Assembly: GCF_008370045.1 (NCBI RefSeq)
Contig: NZ_VOBN01000025.1
Span: 1 to 64,000 of the forward strand
Direction of reading: 5' to 3'
Length of the DNA: 64,000 nucleotides
DNA from: Pseudomonas sp. ANT_J12
Lineage (GTDB): Bacteria; Pseudomonadota; Gammaproteobacteria; Pseudomonadales; Pseudomonadaceae
In this document: one piece after another, positions 51,928 to 59,981 of the stretch
Numbering within the stretch: position 1 is the first letter of the stretch
Layout of the letters: every line of letters begins with the position of its first letter
Notes under the pieces: generated by a model
Told to the model about the DNA's origin: nothing
Seen by the model: the letters and a program-made list of their open reading frames with translations, nothing else
Database searches by the model: none
Program-made: the position numbers and the translations under genes

Positions 51928-53226
51928 TCAAGGGTGAGCAGGCACCGGCCGTTTCGCAACGGCCTTGGCCACGACTCGGTCACTGGCGCCGGGCTTGAGG
52001 AAAATTGTCAGTACTACCGAGAGCATCAACGCGCCGCTCATCAACAGATAAGAAGCACCCGGCGAACCGGTGCTGCTGTTCAGGTAACCGACCAGATAGG
52101 AACCGCCAAACGAACCGAGGGCACCCATGCTGTTGATCAGCGCCATGGCGCCACCGGCGACGTTGGCGGGAAGGATTTCCGGGACGATCGCAAAGAACGG
52201 CCCATAAGGCGCATACATGCAGGCCCCTGCGATCACCAGCAAGGTGTAGGACCACCAGAAGTGTTCCGCACCCAAAGCGTATGAACCGTAGAACGCAATC
52301 GAGGCGATCAGCAGCGGCGGCCAGACGAAGCGTTTACGCTTCTGCAACTTGTCCGAACCCCAGGACACCGCGAGCATCCCAATCACCGCCGCCAGGTACG
52401 GCAGCGCCGAGAGCCAGCCGGCCTCGACCATGTCCATCTGCAAACCGGCCTTGAGGATCGACGGCAGCCACAGCACGAAGCCGTAGACGCCGATGCTCCA
52501 GCAGAAAAACTGCAGGGCCAGCACGATGACTTTCGGCGAGCGGAAGGCTTCGGCGTAGTTTTTCACCGCTTTGATCCCGACCTGTTCGGCCGCCAAGGCG
52601 CTTTCCAGGTCCTGTTTTTCCTGGTCGCTGAGCCACTTGGCCTGGGCTGGACGCTCGTCCGCCAGGCGCCACCAGATAAAGGCCCAGATCACCGCCGGCA
52701 AGCCTTCGATGATGAACATCCAGCGCCAGCTGAAATGCTGCACCAGATACCCCGACACCACCGACATCCACAGCATGGTCACCGGGTTGCCGAGGATCAG
52801 GAAGGTGTTGGCGCGCGAACGTTCGGCACGGGTGAACCAGTGGCACAGGTACACCAGCATCGCCGGCATCACCGCGGCTTCAACCACGCCGAGCATGAAG
52901 CGAATGACGATCAGCCAATAGGCACTGGAGACGATCCCGGTCAGGGTCGCGAGGCCGCCCCAGAGGATCAGGCTGACGAAAATCAGCTTCTTCACGCTGT
53001 GTTTCTGCGCATAGATCGCGCCCGGCACCTGGAAGAAAAAGTAACCGAGGAAGAACAGTGCGCCGAGCATCGAGGACAAACCCGGGGTGATCATCAGGTC
53101 TTCGGCCATCCCGGAGGCGGCGGCGAACCCGTAGTTGGCGCGGTCCAGATACGCCAGGCTGTAGGTGATGAAGACGATGGGCATGATGTACCACCAGCGG
53201 CGGGTGGCGAGTGTTGCGGTTTTCAT
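51928..53226 (-). CDS. kguT: 2-ketogluconate MFS transporter
   Basis: 432 residues from the ATG at 53226, with GGAGCACC just upstream. Twelve membrane helices; start RRWWYIMPIVFITYSLAYLD and YRANYGFA-like region are typical of ACS-family kguT. Imports 2-ketogluconate made by periplasmic glucose oxidation. A 105-bp type C repeat separates it from kguK, so it may have partly independent expression. Confidence 0.92.
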   Translation of the reverse strand: MKTATLATRRWWYIMPIVFITYSLAYLDRANYGFAAASGMAEDLMITPGLSSMLGALFFLGYFFFQVPGAIYAQKHSVKKLIFVSLILWGGLATLTGIVSSAYWLIVIRFMLGVVEAAVMPAMLVYLCHWFTRAERSRANTFLILGNPVTMLWMSVVSGYLVQHFSWRWMFIIEGLPAVIWAFIWWRLADERPAQAKWLSDQEKQDLESALAAEQVGIKAVKNYAEAFRSPKVIVLALQFFCWSIGVYGFVLWLPSILKAGLQMDMVEAGWLSALPYLAAVIGMLAVSWGSDKLQKRKRFVWPPLLIASIAFYGSYALGAEHFWWSYTLLVIAGACMYAPYGPFFAIVPEILPANVAGGAMALINSMGALGSFGGSYLVGYLNSSTGSPGASYLLMSGALMLSVVLTIFLKPGASDRVVAKAVAKRPVPAHP

Positions 53227-53278
53227 GATGGTGCTCCTGAGCTTGTTGTTTTTGTCGCAGCAGGTAACGGTGTTCGGT

Positions 53279-53383
53279 GATCGTTCCCACGCTCTGCGTG
53301 GGAATACCTCTACGGACGCTCCGCGTCCACGGTGGCGCAGAGCGTCACGGGCTGCATTCCCACGCAGGAGCGTGGGAACGATC
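53279..53383. repeat. Palindromic repeat type C inside the kgu operon
   Basis: GATCGTTCCCACGCTCTGCG and, inverted, CGCAGGAGCGTGGGAACGATC, with an inner GACGCTCCGCGTC. Its right arm contains the last codons and the stop of kguK. One extra base in the right arm (GCAGGAGCG) compared with the left. Confidence 0.9.
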
Positions 53384-54319
53384 AGGTATGTGGCTTGGCA
53401 ATTCGGCGCGGGTCGGCAACCCCTCCATATCCCCCCGACTCTGCACCGCACGGCTGCCAATCCAGTTGGCGCGCTGCACGGCGTCGGCGAAGCTGTGGTT
53501 TTCCAGCAGGGCGCTGATCATGCCGACGGCAAAGCCATCGCCGGCGCCCACGGTGTCGACCACGTTTTGCACCGGCACACCGGCGACGAAGCCCTGGTCC
53601 AGGTGCGTGCGGTAATACGCACCGTGCGGCCCCAGTTTGATCGCCACCGCTTCAACCCCTTGGTCGAGGTAAAACGCCGCGATGTCGGCCGGGTCTTCAA
53701 ACCCGGTGAGCAAGCGACCCTCGCTCAACCCCGGCAGTACCCAATGGGCGAGGGCGGCGAGGCGATTGATCTCGGTGATCATCTGTTGCTCGCTGGCCCA
53801 CAGGCTCGGGCGCAGATTCGGGTCGAAAGACACACTGCGCCCGGCCTCGCGCATGCGGGTCATCAATTCGAAGGACATTTCCCGAGCGCTGACGGAAAGC
53901 GCCGGAGGAATCCCGGTGGCGTGCAAGTGCCGGGCGTTCAACAGCTCAGGCTGGATCGACTGCACCGACAAGTGACTGGCTGCCGAACCACGGCGGAAAT
54001 ACTCGACCACCGGATCGCTGCCGTCATCAGCGCGGGACTTGAGTTGAAAACCAGTCGGGTGCGCCGGGTCGATATCGACGTGACTGCAATCCAGGCCTTC
54101 TTTGGCCAACGTATCGATTACGAAACGACCCAGCGAATCAGCACCCACCCGGCTTAGCCACGTGACGTTGAACCCCAGCCGCGACAATCCGATGGCGACG
54201 TTACTGTCCGCCCCGGCAATGCGCTTATGAAACTGGCCAACCGCCGCCAGGTCACCGCTCTGCTCGGCGACGAACATCGCCATGGTTTCGCCGAACGACA
54301 GGATATCGATCTCAGACAT
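53345..54319 (-). CDS. kguK: 2-ketogluconate kinase (PfkB family)
   Basis: 324 residues. Phosphorylates 2-ketogluconate. PfkB motifs: the start FGETMAMFVAEQSGDL, GGADSNVAIGLSRLG-like AGADSNVAIGLSRLG, and DTVGAGDGFAVGM with the catalytic Asp. Overlaps kguE by 8 bp. The last 12 residues DRSHAPAWECSP are encoded inside the type C repeat, so the C-terminus was probably changed by insertion of that repeat. Confidence 0.92.
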   Translation of the reverse strand: MSEIDILSFGETMAMFVAEQSGDLAAVGQFHKRIAGADSNVAIGLSRLGFNVTWLSRVGADSLGRFVIDTLAKEGLDCSHVDIDPAHPTGFQLKSRADDGSDPVVEYFRRGSAASHLSVQSIQPELLNARHLHATGIPPALSVSAREMSFELMTRMREAGRSVSFDPNLRPSLWASEQQMITEINRLAALAHWVLPGLSEGRLLTGFEDPADIAAFYLDQGVEAVAIKLGPHGAYYRTHLDQGFVAGVPVQNVVDTVGAGDGFAVGMISALLENHSFADAVQRANWIGSRAVQSRGDMEGLPTRAELPSHIPDRSHAPAWECSP

Positions 54320-55094
54320 GGGCGCTCTCCAACCGTGATTGACCGAGGCGGGCGAGGGTGGCGACGTGTTCGGTGGTCAGTTGCACCAGGTCGTCGCCCT
54401 GCAACGGATACTCCGCCGCTCGCATGATGCCTTGGGCCATGTGCCGCAGCAGCTGTTCCCACAGATGCAGGTCGGCGGCGCTCGGTGGTATCGCCACCAG
54501 TTTGCCGTCGGCTCGACGCGCCACAGCCTTGCAATGCACGTAGCCGACATGCCGCCCGAGCAACCGCGCGGCGCTGGCGGCGGACTGGTCCTGCCATTGC
54601 CAGTTGCCGATGTCGAAGGTCATCTTGATCGGCAGGTTGTGCTGCTCGACCTCAGCGAAAAAGCGCTGGAACGGCTCAATGCGCCCGCCGTGCAAGGTCT
54701 GGTCGTTTTCCACCAACAGCTGCACGGGACTTTGGCTCAACTGTCGAGCCAACGCCTGCAAGTCGTTGTTGTCGGTGAAATAGCCGAGGGAGACTTTCAG
54801 CCACTTGGCGCCAAACAGCTCAGCGCGTTGCAGGGTCTTGAACAATTCAGGATTGGGCTTCGATTGACCGGCCAGCCACAGCTCCATCGGCGAGGAATAG
54901 ACGCTTTCGAGGCCGCGAGCCTGGGTGTCATCCGCCAGTTGCGCGGGGTCTTCGTGGGTCAACAGTTCTTCGCGCCATTCGATGCGCGTGGCGCCGGCGG
55001 CGGCCAGTACCTCGATAAAACTGCCTTGGCCGAGCTGGCGGACGAGGTCGGCGCCGTAGCTCGACAAGCTGATGGAAACGGGTGGTTTATTCAT
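54312..55094 (-). CDS. kguE: 2-ketogluconate operon TIM-barrel isomerase/epimerase
   Basis: 260 residues. Sugar-phosphate-isomerase-like TIM barrel (PFAM AP endonuclease 2 type): KMTFDIGNWQWQD and VGYVHCKAV carry metal ligands. First gene of the kgu operon; exact reaction not settled. AGAGGTAAATAACA precedes the ATG, 14 bp from a PtxS palindrome. Confidence 0.9.
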   Translation of the reverse strand: MNKPPVSISLSSYGADLVRQLGQGSFIEVLAAAGATRIEWREELLTHEDPAQLADDTQARGLESVYSSPMELWLAGQSKPNPELFKTLQRAELFGAKWLKVSLGYFTDNNDLQALARQLSQSPVQLLVENDQTLHGGRIEPFQRFFAEVEQHNLPIKMTFDIGNWQWQDQSAASAARLLGRHVGYVHCKAVARRADGKLVAIPPSAADLHLWEQLLRHMAQGIMRAAEYPLQGDDLVQLTTEHVATLARLGQSRLESAHV

Positions 55095-55107
55095 TGTTAT
55101 TTACCTC

Positions 55108-55121
55108 TGAAACCGGTTTCA
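55108..55121. promoter_or_regulatory. PtxS operator at kguE
   Basis: TGAAACCGGTTTCA, the exact known PtxS palindrome, 13 bp before the kguE start. PtxS released by 2-ketogluconate lets the operon be transcribed. Confidence 0.92.
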
Positions 55122-55167
55122 TTTTTGTTCAAAAAAAAGGTTTGGAATTTGCGTTGTTCTTTCGGGC

Positions 55168-55211
55168 GTCTTCGCGGGCAAGTCGGATCGCCGCACCGCT
55201 CGCTCCTACAG
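55168..55211. repeat. REP, type A with 16-bp inner insertion
   Basis: GTCTTCGCGGGCAAG then TCGGATCGCCGCACCG then CTCGCTCCTACAG. A known longer form of this family has such a middle part. Lies between ptxS and kguE. Confidence 0.8.
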
Positions 55212-55239
55212 GTTTCGCTGCGTTTGAACAACGTGTGAT

Positions 55240-56265
55240 TCAACGCAAATCCCCACGGGTCGACCCACGCACCACCAACCGCGCCGCAAAATCCATCGTC
55301 CGCACTGGCCCGACATCCCCGCGCAAACGCTTGAGCAAACACTCAAACGCACTCGCGCCAATCTCCGCCGTCGGCTGGGCGAGGGCGGTAATGCCGCTGC
55401 CCACCAACGGGTACCAATCCAGATCATCCAACGCAATCAGCCCGACATCCCCAAACAGGTCACAGCCAAGCTCACGCAACGCATGGGTGCCGGCCAACGC
55501 CGCAATCCCGTTGGCACAGAACAGCGCTTTTGGCCCGGGGCCGGGTGTATCAAGGAAGGTTTGCAAGCGTGAGGTCAGGTCGCTGCCGGTTTCGACGACA
55601 GCCCCTTGCAGCGTCGAACGCTGCTCAATCTGCGCCTTGAAACTGCCCACCCGTTCAATCCGCGAGCTGGTGCCGTCAAACGGTTCAGTCACCAACAGCA
55701 CATCGCGATAACCGCGTTCTTCAAGGTGGGCGAGGGCCATCGCGACGGCGGCGGGATTATCGAGACCGACCAAATCGCTCTCGAGCTGCTCGACCTTGCG
55801 ATCCACCAGCACCAGTGGCATCTCCCGGTGCAGCTCGCGCAGTTCATCGCGGTGATGACCTAGGGTGTTCACGATCAAGCCTTCGATGTTGTACGAACGC
55901 AGCAGCGCCAGGTGCTGACGTTCCTGCTCGTCATCGCGGTCGGTGTTGCACACCACCAGGCTGTAGCCGTGCTGGCGGCAAGCGGTTTCCACGCCATGCA
56001 TCACGGCAATCGAATAAGGGTTACGGATATCGGCCACCAGCATGCCGATCAGGCGCGTGCGCCCGCGTTTCAGGCCACGGGCCATCTGGTTCGGGCGGTA
56101 GCCCAATTCGCTGATGGCGAGTTCGATGCGTTGGGCAATGGCATCGGAGAGCAGGGCGCGGTCGTCGCCGATGAAGCGCGAGACGCTGGCCTTGGACACG
56201 CCGGCGTGTTTGGCGACGTCGAGCATGGTGACGCGGCTGCGCTGGGCGGCGGAGAAATCGTTCAT
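55240..56265 (-). CDS. ptxS: LacI-family repressor of 2-ketogluconate genes
   Basis: 341 residues. N-terminal LacI helix-turn-helix (MLDVAKHAGVSKASVSRFIG) and periplasmic-binding-type ligand domain, normal length. In P. aeruginosa PtxS represses itself and the kgu operon and is released by 2-ketogluconate. Both PtxS palindromes are present here (55108 and 56315). Confidence 0.93.
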   Translation of the reverse strand: MNDFSAAQRSRVTMLDVAKHAGVSKASVSRFIGDDRALLSDAIAQRIELAISELGYRPNQMARGLKRGRTRLIGMLVADIRNPYSIAVMHGVETACRQHGYSLVVCNTDRDDEQERQHLALLRSYNIEGLIVNTLGHHRDELRELHREMPLVLVDRKVEQLESDLVGLDNPAAVAMALAHLEERGYRDVLLVTEPFDGTSSRIERVGSFKAQIEQRSTLQGAVVETGSDLTSRLQTFLDTPGPGPKALFCANGIAALAGTHALRELGCDLFGDVGLIALDDLDWYPLVGSGITALAQPTAEIGASAFECLLKRLRGDVGPVRTMDFAARLVVRGSTRGDLR

Positions 56266-56314
56266 GCGGTGGACCTTGTTATTGGCTTTATATGAGTTCC
56301 AATGCGTATTGACC

Positions 56315-56328
56315 TGAAACCGGTTTCA
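56315..56328. promoter_or_regulatory. PtxS operator at ptxS
   Basis: TGAAACCGGTTTCA, 50 bp upstream of the ptxS start: autoregulation. Confidence 0.92.
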
Positions 56329-56529
56329 GGAAACCTCACAAGGCGGGCCACGTCAAGCTTGCATTGGCGCGGATTCACTCAGAAACGGCGCTATACCCGA
56401 CAAACGGTCGAAGAACCTGTCAGATATGACAGTAGGCAATGTCTGTGTTTGAACGTCTAATTTCCTACAAAGGAAACACGAAACAGAGACCTTCGAGATG
56501 TAATCGAAGTTCTTTGACACGGGGGGGTG

Positions 56530-57408
56530 ATGCAAATGACTTCTGACAAACATCACGGCAAGAAGAAAAAACCATCCGCCATGGGTGTTTTAGCGCTGCC
56601 ACTGACAATTGATGGCGTCGATCCTAACGATCCGCTGCAGGTGATTCCCGCTGTGGCGTCCACAGTCGGCGCGACACTGAGAATTCCACGGTGGAGCCCC
56701 TCTCTCGACCCTCTTAAAAGCGATCTTTTGGAAATATGGGTCCTTCAGCCCGGCGACACGACGGAAGTCCGGTTCTATAACACCTTGTTTCCTGTGCCGG
56801 TCGTGTTCCCTGCATCGATTACATTGCCCGCCCAATACTTGCAGCGTGCCGGCACACTCCGCTTGCGGTACCGCACGACGCTGGGTGATAACGACAACGA
56901 AGATACCTCTTTGCCACAAACGTTCACCGTCAGCCCCCCCGTTGCGATCAATCTGGAACCTCCGAAATTTATCGTTGAGTCATCCTATAACGACGAATTC
57001 ATTTTCAAGGGATACCTGAATTGCAGGGTCAGACCTCGGATTTGGGAAAGAGTGTTATTGCAAATACCAGCTCAACCCGGACGCTTTAGTGGTAATGACG
57101 AACTCACCATGGATTGGCAGGGCTTTAACAAATTGAACGGCGAAGATCCTATTGTGGGTACTGAGGGGCAGTTCACCAAAATATTGACCCAAGCAGAGGC
57201 GAACTCTCCTACTGGCTTCATTTTTGTGGTGGGCAGCGACAAGTATGACAAACATATCAAACCCATTGCTTTCGGCTCGGCAAAAGCCTTTTACACCTTG
57301 TACCGAAACAACGTCCCGTTGGGCCGTTCAGGAACAGACACGGTGAAAATCGATCGCAAAATATCGGGGAGTAATATGTGCGATGCGAATAATGATCCCT
57401 ATCCCTGA
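56530..57408 (+). CDS. Unrecognised beta-rich protein with G/C homopolymer tracts
   Basis: 292 residues from the ATG at 56530; ATG 56536 is also possible. A lysine-rich start (HHGKKKKPSAMG) is followed by beta-sandwich-like segments; no signal peptide. A G7 tract (56521-56527) forms the ribosome-binding region, and a C7 tract (56934-56940) lies in the codons for SPPV. The following gene is similar in general character (IPRWSPSLDPL / MFLPGLDPVLDP). GC content is lower than in the core genes. First gene of a locus that includes an autotransporter. Function unknown. Confidence 0.65.
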   Translation: MQMTSDKHHGKKKKPSAMGVLALPLTIDGVDPNDPLQVIPAVASTVGATLRIPRWSPSLDPLKSDLLEIWVLQPGDTTEVRFYNTLFPVPVVFPASITLPAQYLQRAGTLRLRYRTTLGDNDNEDTSLPQTFTVSPPVAINLEPPKFIVESSYNDEFIFKGYLNCRVRPRIWERVLLQIPAQPGRFSGNDELTMDWQGFNKLNGEDPIVGTEGQFTKILTQAEANSPTGFIFVVGSDKYDKHIKPIAFGSAKAFYTLYRNNVPLGRSGTDTVKIDRKISGSNMCDANNDPYP

Positions 57409-57601
57409 CCAACAGTGCGATGCAAGTTAATAGCTGTGAATGTTTTGTATCTTGCAAACCTTGCACGACATGCATGCCGAATGTCGTACAAGGTGCTGAA
57501 TCACTATTCAGCTCCGGAGTATGCAGTGTGAAGTCGCGTAGTTCTCCATGAAACAAGTGCATGTGCAGATCGGCAATAAACTCATTGATGGAGCGACTCA
57601 A

Positions 57602-59735
57602 ATGAATCAGAAAGTGAATGACGTTGGCGTATTAGTAGACCAACCGATCGTTAAAGACAATCTGCCGGATGGACGTCTGACGTACAAGCAGTTGAGAGAA
57701 GATGGCACCATAGAAGTCATACTGAATACTGTGGCGGACGCTAATGTTAAGAGCATTGAACTGCAAATGTTTCTACCGGGGCTTGATCCCGTCTTGGATC
57801 CTGAGTCTGATATCTTCGTCGTTGACCGAAAAACCAGGGCAACAGAGCCAGGAGGTGTTTGGACCCCTCCACTCACTTTCACTGTTAATGTCCGCACGCT
57901 TAGCGACAGGGCCAACGGGGGCGACTACCCGGAGTGGAAATTGTGTTTTGCAACTTATGATGAGTTTGATAACCCCGACTCATCAATTGCTTACGCCCCT
58001 ATTTTTGTCGATCTGACTGCTCCCTACCAGATACAACCAGGGACTGGCAACAGGACGGGGCTGCGGCCGAATTCCATTCCCACTGGCTCAGTGCCGCCAC
58101 GCATTGATGATGCCTGGCTCAACAACCCGACAAACAGTGGTGGTTTGAATCTGGTAATCCCTACGGCCTATGCAAAGTTTGAAGCGGGCCTGGATAAAGC
58201 CACGGTTTATATTTCCCGATTGGCGACGTATCCGTTGATGCGTACCGAAACTCCCGCCTATTCAGGCCCATTGCCTGCGGGGGGGGAGCGTCAATGTACC
58301 ACTGAGCTTCCTAAGAACATTGACGGATGGCCGTTACTACCTTGCCTACGACCTCGAGGATGCTCCTGGCAATATCAGTAACAATTCGCTGATCAACTTT
58401 ATTTTCCAAGTGGTCAGGGCTCCAGCGCCCGTGCTTAACGCACCAACGATTCCAGTCACCGGGGCAGATGGTCGTACGCCCATTACTCTCGCGACGGTAG
58501 CTGATCCATCGCCCTCGCGCGCGGTGATCGAAATTGTTCCTCATACCACTTGGGTGGACGGCGATCACGTCATTCCGTCTATGTTGGCCTTGGGTTCCAC
58601 CACCCCGGTGTTGGTGCCAGAGCAACGCTTCACCACCGGCACTACGTTGATGCGTTTTGTGTTGGACTACAACAAAATGAGCGAGGTATTTGGCAACCCC
58701 GATGGCCAGGACGAAGTCCAGTTCTCGACCAAGTATCAGCTTTCCCGCAGCTCCTTCACTCCGCCCTTTCCCGAATCGGCGGCATGGGTCGCGGTGGTTG
58801 ACTTCGCTTACGGCGGCCCCGACCAGCCAAACTTGCCGTTACCCTTAAATCCAAACCTGCCGTCGGTCATCGTGCAGGGTGCAGGCGCTACAACTCCCCG
58901 CCCCAATACGCTTGGACCAGAGCAGGCGGGCCTGGATGCTGAAATGCAAGCGCCAGTCGTCCCCACTGCGGATCGGCCGGTTACCGGACGCGAAATCTAT
59001 ACTTTTTATTATCAAGGCAAGGAAGTGGGCGTACGCAGCCCAGCTCCCGGGCAAACCACGCCTGTAACATGTCCGCTGCCATGGCAGACCATCCGCCAAG
59101 AGGGTAATGGCACAGGTGTCAATGCAAGAAAGGCCTATGTAACCATTGAGCTACCGGGTGGCAACAATGTGATGCGGCAGGAGGTGGATACCGACGTGGA
59201 CGTCACGGCGATCATCATCAATCTGCCGGCACCGCAACTTATTAATTCGGGGTATATCATAAACATTCCCGGTCAACCGCCTCAGGTGGTACCGGAACGA
59301 GACAACAGTACTGTAATCAATTGTACGATCCTGAACCATCCGAGTACGCCACTGGGGACCATGCCTCCCTATCGAGCGCGCGGTCTGCGTGTGAGGGTCC
59401 GCAGCAGCGTTGATATCCCGCCTGGCACCCCGGTGACGCTCAGATTTGAAGGGCGCGAGGAGGCTCCCGATGGCCCCATCATTCCCGGTACTGAAATTGC
59501 TCCCGCAGCACTCCCAATGCCGGCGACGGGTAATCTTGACTTCTGGCTGGACGATTACGCCCGGCTCAAAGCTTGCCAGTTTCCTCCCGCAGGGACCCCG
59601 CCAGTGCGTCCAAACCCACCCAATTACGCACGCATCTCGTATACGGCGGGCGGCATTGAGGCGGTAGCCACCTTTGCAGTCCAGTTGTTGAATGGCAGCC
59701 TGGTGTATTGCGAAGTGGAGCGTCCGGAATCTTGA
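57602..59735 (+). pseudogene. Large beta-rich protein frameshifted at a G8 tract
   Basis: ATG at 57602 (GGAG eight bases upstream). The frame runs to about 58286 and then shifts: the first frame would end at 58381 with unlikely sequence (PCLRPRGCSWQYQ), while the second frame carries on from VNVPLSFLRTLTDGRYYLAY to 59735. The switch is at GCGGGGGGGGAGC (eight G, 58279-58286); seven G would restore one frame of about 710 residues. Could be a real switch by slipped-strand mispairing, a broken gene, or a sequencing error. The rest is rich in Pro, Thr, Val and Asn in repeated beta-type segments, without a signal peptide. Confidence 0.7.
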
Positions 59736-59981
59736 TCGATAACTGACTTCCTGCCGGTGGGAACAATGTTTTTGTTGTTCTCATCGGTCGGAAATATTAC
59801 TTCGTTATACAAATTATTATTTCTCAAGCATTTCTCAGAAAAAACGTACGCACTTAAGGATTATTCCTACAGCGTATGAAGAAGGCAGGCCGTAGTCTGG
59901 CGGCCGTTTATCCGCCCGACTTAATTACTATTTGCTTTGACGTATTTGTTTACCCAAGACGTCATTTCATAGGAAATCACT

